A stretch of 64,000 bases of DNA, from the NCBI RefSeq assembly GCF_035046505.1, contig NC_089829.1:33027460-33091459 (forward strand), in the 5' to 3' direction. Shown piece by piece: positions 1 to 9,444 of this stretch; position 1 is the first letter of the stretch; every line of letters starts with the position of its first letter. The position numbers and the translations under genes are program-made. Source of the stretch: Tiliqua scincoides. Lineage: Eukaryota; Chordata; Lepidosauria; Squamata; Scincidae. The notes under the pieces are model-generated. The model had not been told where the DNA came from. It searched no databases and saw only the letters and a list, made by a program, of their open reading frames with translations.

Positions 1-425
1 GCGTGAAATGCTGGAGCGCAATTAGCTCAGAGCCATAGCAGATGACTCTGCCATCTCTGTTTGTAGATAAAAAACCAACTCTTGTGTTGCATCACTGGTT
101 GTAGTCTAGCATAACCAACAAACAGAACCCAGAGTGCAGACATGCAGATGAAAGAGTGGGGTTATGGAAAAAGGCCTGATTCCCAATGGTGTCAGTTGGT
201 AGACCACTTGCTTTGCAGGCAGAACATCCCCAAGTTCATCCCCTAGAGTCTCCAAATAAAGGAGAGCCAATTCAAACTGAAATTCTGGACTACCAGTCAG
301 TATAGGCAATATCTAGCTAGATGGCTGCCACCATATATCCTAGAACAGTTCCCCACCAGAGGGTCGTGGCTTGATTGTTGGTGGGTTGTGAAATTGACAA
401 ACTGAAAACGAACAAGGTAAATGTA
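1..425 (+). repeat. Unplaced DNA with a tRNA-derived SINE remnant near 190-325
   Basis: The part around 195-325 resembles a tRNA-headed SINE common in lizards and snakes. It has an A-box-like GTTGGTAGACCACTTGCTTT, a B-box-like CAAGTTCATCCC, and a body ending in CCAGTCAGTATAGGCAATAT and CTAGCTAGATGG. The copy is old. The rest shows nothing recognisable. Confidence 0.5.
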
Positions 426-790
426 TCCAGCACTATGGAAAGTGAAACTGAGCCACATATATGTGTTTACTCATGAGTAGGCACACTTACCTCAGTCCAC
501 TTCGAAGAGCAGACCGAGAAGACCGCGATGCCACCAGAATGGCCCTGATCCAATGAATGCAGGCCCTCCAAAACACTCAAGATGGAAGTCCATGCCCCCA
601 TCCATGCTGACAAGGAAAATGTGTTGAACCCTAAGGAAAGCGAAACTGAGCCACATGTATGCCTTTACTCACAAGTAATCAAACATGTCTCAGCTCCTAT
701 CAAAGGCCAAATGAAGGGGAATACAACGCCACCAAAATGGTTCTGATCCAATGAATGTGGACCTCAACAAGGTGGTCCCTCCCCCACCAT
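425..790 (+). repeat. Two-unit direct tandem repeat, period about 198 bp
   Basis: GGAAAGTGAAACTGAGCCAC near 437 recurs as GGAAAGCGAAACTGAGCCAC near 634. CCTGATCCAATGAATG near 545 recurs as TCTGATCCAATGAATG near 743. The spacing is the same (~198 bp) at both ends, so this is one duplication that has since diverged. The unit was not recognised. Confidence 0.7.
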
Positions 791-869
791 GGTAAAAAAG
801 GATAAAACAGAGGTTTGAGCAGCTGGTAAGGTGAAACTTTTTTTAAAATCTCATAAACTAGGTGGGTCC

Positions 870-927
870 CAAAAGAGTGCCATTTTGAAAAGTGGGTCCT
901 AGTACTAAAAGGTTTCAGAATGACTGG
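870..927 (+). mobile_element. hAT element right-end remnant
   Basis: The text CATTTTGAAAAGTGGGTCC...AGTACTAAAAGGTTTCAGAATGACTG matches, with decay, the right end of the hAT family seen intact at 5640-5981 (AAAGTGGGTCCCAGTGCTAA, then GTTTGAGAACCACTG). No left end was found nearby. Confidence 0.55.
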
Positions 928-1059
928 CCTAGAATTTTTTATTACTAAACAAACAGTGCAGTTCTTAGGACGATGGATGCCAATACCACACACAGTACTA
1001 AATTCCATGCTCAGAAAGTACAAGTATAGAAGGAAACACTCTTGCACACTGGAGAACAT

Positions 1060-1600
1060 TGCAAATACACTGGCAAGGAAACATTAGTCTCATTTCAAGT
1101 GTCATACCTTTTTTTTCTACAGGTGGTGAAATTAGTTATGAATCGCAGGAGCTCCTGTTTATGACTTGGGAGCAGAGCAAAGCTTTGAAGTCACAAACGA
1201 TGAACTTTTTCCAAGCTTTGACAAGAGTTGTTACAGTCATCCCTGTCACGAGTGATCTTGCAAACACACCAGCATGGATCTCTTTGTGGAGAGATCCAAA
1301 TTTAATGTCATGTCCTTGAAAGAAGAGCTGTTTGTAGTTTTCATACAACTTGTAGGCAAAATGAGCCGAGTAATCTGCTCTGGCATGCTGCATGCCACTC
1401 GTTAATTACTGTAAGATTACAGCGCAACCACAATCGCAGAGAGGATGATTAGGTTATATTATTATTTATATCATGCTATCAATGTAGATGGCACCTTACT
1501 GAGCAGCACAAGAAAAAAATGCAAAAAGACAGATTCTTCTCCAAAGGAAATTACAATATGCAGTTTTGGCACAATCTTACTAAATTCAACACTGGGGATG
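1060..1600. other. No gene recognised
   Basis: Short overlapping open frames occur on both strands here, but none shows a known domain, splice context or codon pattern. I see nothing supportable in this stretch. Confidence 0.5.
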
Positions 1601-1689
1601 GCATTGAGGAAAGGTTTGATAGGGAGAGAGGCAAGAGAGAAAAGGGGATCAGGCTACTTATCCACATAGTAGGATATGAGTCCACTATG

Positions 1690-1757
1690 AGGATTAAGAT
1701 TTAGAGGAGGGGCCTGAACCTTTGACCAATCCAGCAGTTCTTTTCTTATGTTCTTAT
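1690..1757 (+). mobile_element. CR1 LINE 3' end
   Basis: The text ...CAATCCAGCAGTTCTT..TTCTTATGTTCTTAT is the typical 3' end of reptile CR1 elements and matches the tail at 47095-47122. More of this CR1 may lie upstream to about 1600 but is diverged. The hAT element starting at 1758 inserted at its end. Confidence 0.7.
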
Positions 1758-2306
1758 CAGTGTTTCTCAAACTGTGGGTCGGGATCCACAGGAAGTTGAA
1801 TAGGGAGACATCTAAGAGAAGGAAAACTCTGATTCCAAACCTCCACTGCCTTGTGGCTAAATCCAGTTGTGGAAAAGGCTTCAGGAGTCAACCTTGAGGC
1901 AAAATCAGGAGCCGGAGTCCCTGAGGCAGTTCGTGGCTGAACACAGTCACGTTCTGGCAACTCCTGCGACGCCGCTGGAACCAACCGTATTGGTTTCTGC
2001 CTTTCCATTGGATCATTCTATTGGATCCTTTCCATTGGATCATTCCAATGGAGAGGGGGGATTTGCTGCATGGGTAACAGCCTATCCTCCATACCTTCTT
2101 TTACCCAGGCTTCGCGCACTGGAGAGGACACTCCAACTTCGCCATACGGCGTCGGCACAACACGGGAAGCAGCAGTTACCGGTTATAAGTCTTCGCTCGA
2201 TTGGCGTAGGGCGTGACGCCAGGGGCTGCTTCCGACGGTGGGAGAGATCATTGCATCTCATTGGGCAGCTACCGCCGCCTTAAGCTGGGCAGTCCCCAGC
2301 CAGTAA

Positions 2307-2702
2307 GGTGTTGCCTCGCCATGGTCTGTTAACCTCACGGGGTGCGTGGGGGTTAGGGTGAAAACCGACAAGCGGATCGACAACTCTGCACCATGCAATA
2401 GAAAACAGAAAACTCCTGCCCTAAAGCTGGGCACCTGGAACGTAAGGACAATGACACCTGGCTTCTCTGATGACCTGCAAGCAATAGATGACGCATGCAA
2501 AACAGCTGTCATCGACATGGAGCTGAGCAGACTGCAGATGGACATCGTCGCCCTTCAAGAGACTAGGCTGCCAGATTCCGGATCTGTCAAGGAGAGAAAT
2601 TTCTCATTTTTCTGGCAGGGAAAACCACCAAACGAAACCAGGGAACATGGTGTTGGCTTTGCGGTCAGAAACACTGCTGAAATCCATCATCCCACCTACT
2701 GA
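2307..2702 (+). pseudogene. RTE LINE endonuclease, N-terminal part
   Basis: The frame is open from 2307 to a stop at 2700-2702. It encodes the start of an AP-type endonuclease: LGTWNVRTM (N-terminal strand with the catalytic Asn), then IVALQETRLP (the metal-binding Glu) and EHGVGFAVRNT. The frame has no ATG before the one inside RTM (2451), which lies within the domain, so translation must begin at a non-ATG codon or the start has been lost. The domain continues in another frame from about 2670. A small indel near 2668-2680 (AACACTGCTG) therefore split the protein. Confidence 0.85.
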
Positions 2703-5598
2703 GGGAAGTGAAAGAATTTTGTCCCTGCAGCTCCAGTCATCAGCAGGACCTGTCACTCTCATCAGTGCTTATGCACCGACTCTGTCGTCTCCAACAGAAG
2801 CCAAAGACAAATTTTATGATGACCTGGCCACCACTATCAAGAAGATCCCCGTAAAAGAGCCATTGTTCATCCTCGGCGACTTCAATGCTAGAGTTGGTGC
2901 TGATAACAGTTCGTGGCCCACTTGCTTAGGTCAGTTCGGCACTGGAAAGATGAATGAAAATGGCCAATGCCTGCTAGAGTTTTGCTGTCATCACAGTCTC
3001 TGTGTCGGCAACACGTTCTTCAACACAAAGCCCCAACATAGAGTCTCTTGGAGACACCCAAGATCAAAGCACTGGCACCAGCTCGACCTGATTCTCACCA
3101 GACGCTCCAGCCTTCCCAGCATCAAGATCACACGCAGCTATCAGGGTGCTGCCTGCGACACTGACCGCTCCCTGGTGTGCAGCAGAGTGAAACTGCAAAC
3201 AAAGCGACTGTACCACACGAAAAAGGAAGGAAGACCTCGCATTGATACCAGCAAGATCCAGGATCAGAGAAAAGTGGAGGAATTTGCACGAGCGCTTGAG
3301 GAATCTCTTCCAGGCCTGGTCGATGCAAACGCATCCAACAGATGGGAACATCTCAAGAATGCCGTTTACAACACCGCCTTGTCCATATTTGACAAGAAGA
3401 CCAACAAGACGGCAGACTGGTTTGAAGCCCACTCTGAGGAGTTGACACCAGTCATTGAGGAAAAGAGGAGAGTTCAAGCAGCATACAAGGCCTGTCCCAG
3501 TGAGTGCAACCTGCAGGTCCTCCGAGCTGCTCGCAGCAAAGTCCAGCAGATTGCCAGGAGATGTGCTAACGACTACTGGCTCCAGCTCTATTCCGAGATA
3601 CAGATAGCAGCTGACATGGGCAACATCAAGGGGATGTATGATGGTATCAAGCAGGCCCTAGGTCCAACGCAGAAGAAAATTGCCCCTCTGAAGTCTGCCA
3701 CAGGCGAGGTCATCCAGGATCGGATGCAGCAGATGGAACGCTGGGTGCAGCACTACTCTGAGCTATACTCCAGAGAAAATGTAGTCACCGAAGAAGCGCT
3801 GAACAACATTGAGTGCCTGCCTGTGTTGGAGGAGCTTGACAGTGAACCAACCCTAGAAGAACTTCACGTGGCCCTGGACTCCCTTGCCTTTGGCAAGGCA
3901 CCTGGAAAAGACAGCATCCCTGCTGAAGTCCTAAAGTGCTGCAAAGAGATCATCGTCACTGAGCTGCATGAAATCCTCTGTCTCTGCTGGAGAGAAGGTG
4001 GAGTACCTCAGGACATGAGGGATGCAAACATCATCACGCTGTACAAGAACAAAGGCGACAGGGGTGACTGCAACAACTACCGTGGCATCTCTCTCCTTAG
4101 CGTTGTAGGAAAGTTGTTTGCCCGAGTTGCACTAAAGAGGCTCCAGGTACTTGCAGAGAGCGTTTATCCAGAATCACAGTGCGGATTCCGAGCCAACAGG
4201 TCCACCACTGATATGGTATTCTCCCTTAGACAACTACAGGAGAAATGCAGGGAACAACGACAGCCACTCTTTTTAGCCTTCATAGATCTCACAAAGGCCT
4301 TCGACCTGGTAAGCAGGGATGGCCTCTTCAAGATTCTCCCCAAGATTGGATGTCCACCCAGGCTCCTCAGCATCATCAGATCCTTCCACAAGGACATGAA
4401 GGGCACTGTTGTCTTCGATGGCCCCACATCAGACCCCTTTGACATCCGAAGCGGCATGAAGCAGGGCTGTGTTCTTGCACCAACTTTGTTTGGGATTTTC
4501 TTCGCTGTCCTGCTGAAGCATGCCTTTGGAACTGCAACAGAAGGCATCTATCTCCGGACCAGATCAGATGGAAAGCTCTTCAACCTCTCTAGACTGAAAG
4601 TAAAGTCCAAAGTTCAGCTGAAATGTCTGCGTGACTTCCTCTTTGCCGACGATGCAGCTATCACTACCCACTCTGCCAAAGATCTCCAGCAGCTCATGGA
4701 TCGTTTTAGCAAGGCCTGCCAAGATTTTGGACTGACAATCAGCCTGAAGAAAACACAGGTCATGGTTCAGGATGTGGACTCACCTCCCTGCATTACAATC
4801 TCTGCACATGAACTGGAGGTTGTCCATGACTTTGTGTACCTTGGCTCAACGATCTCCGACACTCTTTCTCTCGATACCGAACTAAACAAACGCATCGGTA
4901 AAGCAGCTACCACGTTTTCCAGACTCACAAAGAGAGTCTGGTCCAACAAGAAGCTGATGGAACATACCAAGATCCAGATCTACAGAGCTTGCGTCCTGAG
5001 TACACTTCTGTACTGCAGCGAGTCATGGACTCTTCACTCACAACAGGAGAGGAAACTGAACACTTTCCACATGCGCTGCCTCCGACGCATTCTCGGCATC
5101 ACCTGGCAGGACAAAGTTCCAAACAACACAGTCCTGGAACGTGCTGGAATCCTTAGCATGTATGCACTACTGAAACAGAGACGCCTGCATTGGCTCGGTC
5201 ATGTCGTGAGAATGGATGATGGCTGGATCCCAAAGGATCTCCTCTATGGAGAACTCGTGCAAGGAAGGCGCCCTACAGGTAGACCACAGCTGCGATACAA
5301 GGACATCTGCAAGAGGGATCTGAAGGCCTTAGGAGTGGACCTCAACAAGTGGGAAACCCTGGCCTCTGAGCGGCCAGCTTGGAGGCAGGCTGTGCAGCAT
5401 GGCCTTTCCCAGTTTGAAGAGACACTTGGCCAACAGTCTGAGGCTAAGAGGCAAAGAAGGAAGGCCCATAGCCAGGGTGACAGACCAGGGACAGACTGCA
5501 CTTGCTCCCGGTGTGGAAGGGATTGTCACTCCCGAATCGGCCTTTTCAGCCACACTAGACGCTGTTCCAGAACCACCTTTCAGAGCACGATACCATAG
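2647..5598 (+). CDS. RTE LINE polyprotein: endonuclease C-part, reverse transcriptase, C-terminal Cys/His motif
   Basis: The frame is open for 983 codons. Residues ~36-200 hold the rest of the endonuclease: LISAYAPT, LFILGDFNARVG (GDFN at 77-80) and the terminal TDRSLV in place of SDH. The RT domain follows: GKAPGKDSIPAEVLK, NNYRGISLLS, QCGFRANRSTTDM, AFIDLTKAFD (catalytic Asp), GMKQGCVLAPTLF, then LFADDAA with the FADD box at 666-669. Next is a thumb/connection region (FVYLGSTIS, RACVLSTLLYCSESW, RRLHWLGHVVRMDDG). At about 951-973 lies CTCSRCGRD-CHSRIGLFSHTRRC, a small Cys/His motif. All key RT residues are present and there is no internal stop. The first ~10 residues belong to the pre-frameshift frame, so the ATG at 2647 is not a true start. 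It makes the nicking and reverse-transcribing enzyme that copies the LINE and perhaps the 5S SINEs. Confidence 0.9.
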   Translation: MVLALRSETLLKSIIPPTEGSERILSLQLQSSAGPVTLISAYAPTLSSPTEAKDKFYDDLATTIKKIPVKEPLFILGDFNARVGADNSSWPTCLGQFGTGKMNENGQCLLEFCCHHSLCVGNTFFNTKPQHRVSWRHPRSKHWHQLDLILTRRSSLPSIKITRSYQGAACDTDRSLVCSRVKLQTKRLYHTKKEGRPRIDTSKIQDQRKVEEFARALEESLPGLVDANASNRWEHLKNAVYNTALSIFDKKTNKTADWFEAHSEELTPVIEEKRRVQAAYKACPSECNLQVLRAARSKVQQIARRCANDYWLQLYSEIQIAADMGNIKGMYDGIKQALGPTQKKIAPLKSATGEVIQDRMQQMERWVQHYSELYSRENVVTEEALNNIECLPVLEELDSEPTLEELHVALDSLAFGKAPGKDSIPAEVLKCCKEIIVTELHEILCLCWREGGVPQDMRDANIITLYKNKGDRGDCNNYRGISLLSVVGKLFARVALKRLQVLAESVYPESQCGFRANRSTTDMVFSLRQLQEKCREQRQPLFLAFIDLTKAFDLVSRDGLFKILPKIGCPPRLLSIIRSFHKDMKGTVVFDGPTSDPFDIRSGMKQGCVLAPTLFGIFFAVLLKHAFGTATEGIYLRTRSDGKLFNLSRLKVKSKVQLKCLRDFLFADDAAITTHSAKDLQQLMDRFSKACQDFGLTISLKKTQVMVQDVDSPPCITISAHELEVVHDFVYLGSTISDTLSLDTELNKRIGKAATTFSRLTKRVWSNKKLMEHTKIQIYRACVLSTLLYCSESWTLHSQQERKLNTFHMRCLRRILGITWQDKVPNNTVLERAGILSMYALLKQRRLHWLGHVVRMDDGWIPKDLLYGELVQGRRPTGRPQLRYKDICKRDLKALGVDLNKWETLASERPAWRQAVQHGLSQFEETLGQQSEAKRQRRKAHSQGDRPGTDCTCSRCGRDCHSRIGLFSHTRRCSRTTFQSTIP

Positions 5599-6154
5599 TC
5601 TTTCGAGACTGAAGGTTGCCAACTACTAACTGGGTCGACTAGGATCCACTAGGTGGTCACGAGCCAACTTCAGGTGGATCCCCATTCATTTCAATATTTT
5701 ATTTTTAATATTTTAGACTTGTTGCTATCCTGGTACATGACTGCATTCGGGGAAATGTTACAGATCCATACTTTGAACAGACTACTATGCATATGTTTTT
5801 AACAATGATAGTAAATGGGACTTACTATTAAGTATAAGTGTGGGTAGGATTGCAACCTAGGATTGTTAAACAGTTTCCTGCTTGATGATGTCGCTTCTGG
5901 TCATGACATCACTTCTGGTGAGTCCTGACAAATCCTGATTCTAAAAAGTGGGTCCCAGTGCTAAAAGTTTGAGAACCACTGTTCTTATAATTAAGAAGAG
6001 TCCTGACAAAACTGTTTTAATTGCCATCTAAAGGCCAAGAGAGGGTGATAAAAGAACATTTCTGTGGAATGGTAACCCATAATCGGGTCAGCACCACAGA
6101 GAAGGCCTTATTCTCTACAGAGGACATGTGGTTTGGAGGTAAAGCTGTTGCCTT

Positions 6155-6212
6155 TCCTGAAAAAGCTAAGCAAGGTCACCTATGGACTTTTCCTTGGATG
6201 GGTGAATAGAAG
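6155..6212 (+). repeat. Possible old 5S rRNA-derived fragment
   Basis: AAAGCTAAGCAAGGTCACCT, then CTTGGATGGGTGA, resemble the internal promoter region of 5S rRNA (AAGCTAAGCAGGGTC ... CTTGGATGGGAGA) with small gaps. This is much more diverged than the two clear 5S SINEs and could be chance or an older 5S-headed SINE. Confidence 0.35.
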
Positions 6213-6399
6213 CTGCTGGTAAGAGTGGAGGACTGTGGAGGAGTGTGAAAGATGGAGGAGTTCGCTGGCAAGAAATGGATAACATCCTGAGAACCAACCT
6301 GAGGCCTGTTTTGTAGCTGCCTGTGGAAGCTTAGAAAGCGCAGGAGTTGTGCAGCCAGGATGATGATTGCACCTTGAAGGGAAACATTCAGAGGAATGG

Positions 6400-6562
6400 A
6401 GGGGTACTACGAGTTTTCCTCATGGAATTACACTTGTAAAAGCCCCATTTGAAAAAATGGGGTTTGTGGTCAGCCTGCCTTTGTAAAGGCACTTTGGGTC
6501 TGCAAGACTCAAGTCTATGAGTCTGTGAAAAAGGTATATAAATACTATAATAAATAAATAAA
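6400..6562 (+). mobile_element. LINE/SINE tail ending in ATAAATAAAT
   Basis: AAAAGGTATATAAATACTAT followed by AATAAATAAATAAA resembles the 3' end of an L2-like or Sauria-type element, as also seen at 11300-11375. The body upstream is too diverged to define. Confidence 0.45.
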
Positions 6563-6649
6563 ATGCCCCCAATCACTACTTGCCTAACATCCAAAGGTGA
6601 GTTTATCTGGAGCAAAAGATCTTAAAGAGTAGGCAGACTCAAGGTAGCC

Positions 6650-6835
6650 CTTCAGATTTAAGAGAACACATGAAGCTGCTTTCTATGAATCATTCCACTG
6701 GTGCACTTCGTTCAGTGTGGTCTACACAGATTGGAAGTTCTCTTTCAGAGAGAGGTGTTCTCCATCCCTTTCTGGAAGTATCAGGAATTGAGTCTGAGAC
6801 CTTCCGCATGCAAAGCATTGGGATCCATCATGAAT
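6650..6835 (-). mobile_element. tRNA-derived SINE, minus strand
   Basis: CATGAAGCTGCTTTCTATGA..., ...TTCAGTGTGGTCTACACAGA... and ...TCTGAGACCTTCCGCATGCA follow the reverse complement of the lizard/snake tRNA-headed SINE that starts with TGCATGCAGAAGGTCCCAGG. It is the same family as 32270-32455. Confidence 0.6.
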
Positions 6836-6931
6836 TATGACCCCCCCAAGGCTAATGCAGTAACACATACAGTCCAGGGAGCAATGACTAGGCAAGTCAA
6901 AGTAAAAAGCTATTCAAGACAGCAAGAGACT

Positions 6932-7102
6932 TAGGGCTCAATCCTATTCAACTTTCCAGTACCGATGCAACTATGCCAATGGGGTGTGCACAGCATCCTG
7001 TGGTGGTGGGGGCAGTCACAGAGGCCATTTATTCCCTTACCTTGGGGCTGTACTGTGGTTGCTTCGGCACTGAAAAATTGGATGGGATTGGGCCCTTAGG
7101 GC
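6932..7102. repeat. Palindromic MITE, CCCAATCCTATCC family
   Basis: It starts GGGCTCAATCCTATTCAACT and ends ATTGGATGGGATTGGGCCC, a long imperfect inverted repeat around a centre rich in AGGCC and TTCCCTTACCTTGG. The same layout recurs at 14412, 19972, 21285, 41283, 60078 and 63617. Confidence 0.75.
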
Positions 7103-7429
7103 AACTGAAGTTGGATAGAGCTGGAGAAACAGGAATGGCAGACAAGGATGTTATGGCAAAAAGGACAACAAGATGGGGCAATGGCTGTGGTTTAGAGGTA
7201 ACAAGAAAGGCTTTGTATCAAATGCAGTAGATAACAGGAAGTTGGCATAAGGATTTAAAGAAAAGAATCACATGAAGAGCAGTAAGAGAGATAAATGCAT
7301 TTGGTTGCAGAGTTTGGGAGGTAAAAGAAGAGACAAACATCAAGTCCTCAATACACAAAAAGGAAGGAAGGAAGGAAATTAGCAGGTTTTAGCATATCGG
7401 CCAACACCACAAGCAAGACAATGAACCTC

Positions 7430-8510
7430 AATGAGAAACAAAGCCATCCAAGCTGACTTCTTCAGCAAAGAGTTTAATAAATTTGCACTAAGCTGGAAGA
7501 AAATTAACTAGCTATGTTTTTATTTTATTTTCCTGGCTCTTAGATAGCTGTTATCGAGTCACGTTTGCGAAATTAAATTGTGCTTTAAATTAGCTTTCTG
7601 AAATGCTTTTTTGTTAAGGGTTTTGTGGTAATCATGTATTTTGAAGTGGTGTGTGCGCGCGCGTGTGTGTTTTAAACGACAAACAGCTTTGCAAGTTGTG
7701 CAATTATGTAGTACATAATGCCTAATTACCCCCAACAATGGCCTACTTCCTTACAATGTGGAAAATCAAAGAGTTTCCAAAATAACACATTGTTCAAAGC
7801 AAATGAGAGGGAATGAAGCTTTGTCAAAACACACTTGTGAAAACAGACACCTCCCTTGTCCCTTTCCGTGAGTCACTCAGTTTGAGATTTTTAAATATAA
7901 TATCCAGCTTGCAGGGATGGGGTGGGAAGCTGACAGACCACGGTGCCTATGAGACAGCTATGCACCATCGCAGCTTCTCCTGTAAAAGAACAAGAAAAAA
8001 TCAGCCATAGTGTTGGAAAAGTATAAGATTCACTCCCTTCCTGCCCAAGTGGTTTCCTACAAAGAGAATGGAATTCTGCAGAAAACTGATGGTGGAGCAG
8101 GATTGAATTCAGAGGGGGCCCAGAGAAGCCCTGCCTAGCTAGTTAAATTTTTGGAGTCTCATTATTTAACCTTCCAAAACTTCCAGCAGTTCCAAAACTC
8201 AAAAAGACTACCACAGTCTCCAGAATATCTTGACTGATTGTTATTGAAGCTGTTTGGAGCTTAGCACTGAATGATGACTCATGAGCACTCATAAAGATTC
8301 ATTTTTATGAGTCATTTAATAAAATGCAATACATACATTTTTATGTATTTATTTAATACAAAGCAGTTTTGCACGAGAATCCCCATACATCCTTTATAAG
8401 CAGGGTCATTTTTGACAACCCTACCTACCTACATCTTCACAGTCATTATTTCATACACTCCCACTCTTTGGAGAGTATCTTGCTTGCAAATAAATAAATA
8501 AGGTCCTTTT
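7430..8510. other. A/T-rich unique DNA, no gene recognised
   Basis: No interspersed repeat is seen apart from a short GT/GC run near 7650-7670. The stretch 7440-7790 has the even, A/T-rich texture with intact TAATTA-type words often found in conserved non-coding DNA. This is an impression, not a measured conservation. Confidence 0.3.
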
Positions 8511-8514
8511 TCTA

Positions 8515-9025
8515 TATAGATTCAGTCTCCTTATTCACAAGGGTTCCATTCCCAGAACTCAGAACTGGATTCCTAGAACTGGATGGCAAAAAATCGTATT
8601 AAAGCAAATCCATTTAAAAAACAATGTCCCTTTGCTAGGTAATGTAAAATCAGCCTTGCTGACATTTGTGATGTAAGACAGAGTCATTAGGCAGATAATC
8701 CAACAATCAGTGTCCCTCCAGGTGCTTAGAAAGGCTTCACTCTGAGGCAGTAACCTCTCCCTTCACCCAGAGCACAGCACTGGGAAGGAATGCAAAGTGA
8801 TTATCTTTCTTTCACATGCTCAGGGGAAGGGAGGGGTGGCTTGCCTTGGAGTGAAGCTGTTCTAAGTGCCTGGAGAGAGAATGATTGATGGATGGTCAGC
8901 TGGTTGTCCTCACTTGCATTAATGAGGCTATTGTTAAACAACTTTTTCCCTTTGATTTAAAGGCCTTTTCATCCTGTTGAGATAAAACCATGGGTGAAAA
9001 ATCCGTGGATAAGTAGATTATACCT
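8515..9025. repeat. Probable DNA-transposon remnant
   Basis: One edge reads CAGTCTCCTTATTCACAAGG and the other GAAAAATCCGTGGATAAGTA. Similar pairs of edge words (ATCTGCAG..., CCGTGGATAT...) bound the blocks near 10330-10460, 19380-19760 and 61970-62185. The family was not named and no target duplication was found. Confidence 0.4.
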
Positions 9026-9221
9026 GTACATTGATCTTTTATTTCTCAATATCAGGTGACCTTGGGTGACTTTTCCACCTGTGAAGGCCTTCAGAATAGC
9101 TCAGGTGAAAAACAGTAATAGTGACAAAAGAGCAACACCATGCAAACTAAAAGATAATGTACAACTGCAACAACAAGCCAGGTCAAGGGTTCAAGTCTGG
9201 CCAAATGCCTGAGAAAATAAA

Positions 9222-9412
9222 ATGCTAATTGGGTAAGAGGCACTTTTCAAGTGGGTGTCCTCTTTTTAGCAGGGGGAGAGTAACTGGCCCTCCTCACCCC
9301 AGCACTGTCTGTTCTAGTGGCTGTCTGCTGGTATTCATTTGCATCTTTTTAGATTGTGAGCCCTTTTGGGACAGGGAGCCATTTAGTTATTTGATTTTTC
9401 TCTGTAAACCAC

Positions 9413-9443
<31 letters not shown>
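9222..9443 (+). mobile_element. L2-like LINE 3' end or derived SINE with ATA tail
   Basis: The text GGGTAAGAGGCACTTTTCAA ... TTAGATTGTGAGCCCTTTTG ... TCTCTGTAAACCACT, followed by (AATA/ATA)n at 9410-9443, is repeated almost word for word at 11098-11375. The plus strand carries the tail. The same sequence type is widespread in squamate genomes. Confidence 0.65.

Positions 9444-9444
<1 letters not shown>

Larger units (their letters stand above)
1790..5631 (+). mobile_element. Nearly full-length RTE-type LINE
   Basis: About 3.84 kb long. It has a ~500-bp 5' leader, a single endonuclease plus reverse transcriptase coding region, and a very short 3' end right after the stop (TACCATAGTCTTTCGAGACT, then GAAGGTTGCCAAC). 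No poly-A tail is present. A degenerate target duplication flanks it: GGGTCGGGATCCAC before, and GGGTCG and GGATCCAC separated by ACTA after. The leader has a short direct repeat around 2008-2050 (CTTTCCATTGGATCATTC, twice). The overall form, an apurinic-type endonuclease with RT in one frame and a tiny 3' UTR, fits the RTE/RTEX clade. One frameshift is visible, so the copy looks recently inserted but inactive. Confidence 0.9.
1758..5981 (+). mobile_element. Short hAT-type element split by the RTE LINE
   Basis: The left end (CAGTGTTTCTCAAACTGTGG, 1758 on) and right end (AGTTTGAGAACCACTG, to 5981) are inverted repeats of the hAT/Charlie type. The flanks read GTTCTTAT before and TTCTTATA after, sharing a seven-base target duplication. 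Own sequence is only 1758-1789 and 5650-5981; the LINE fills the rest. Related copies lie at 21100-21813, 33910-34400 and 47169-47545. There is no transposase, so it is non-autonomous. Confidence 0.85.

Noticed and set aside
2096-2283. Separate first ORF of the RTE LINE (frame 1867-2283)
   Set aside because: The peptide has no recognisable domain and the region reads better as the LINE leader.
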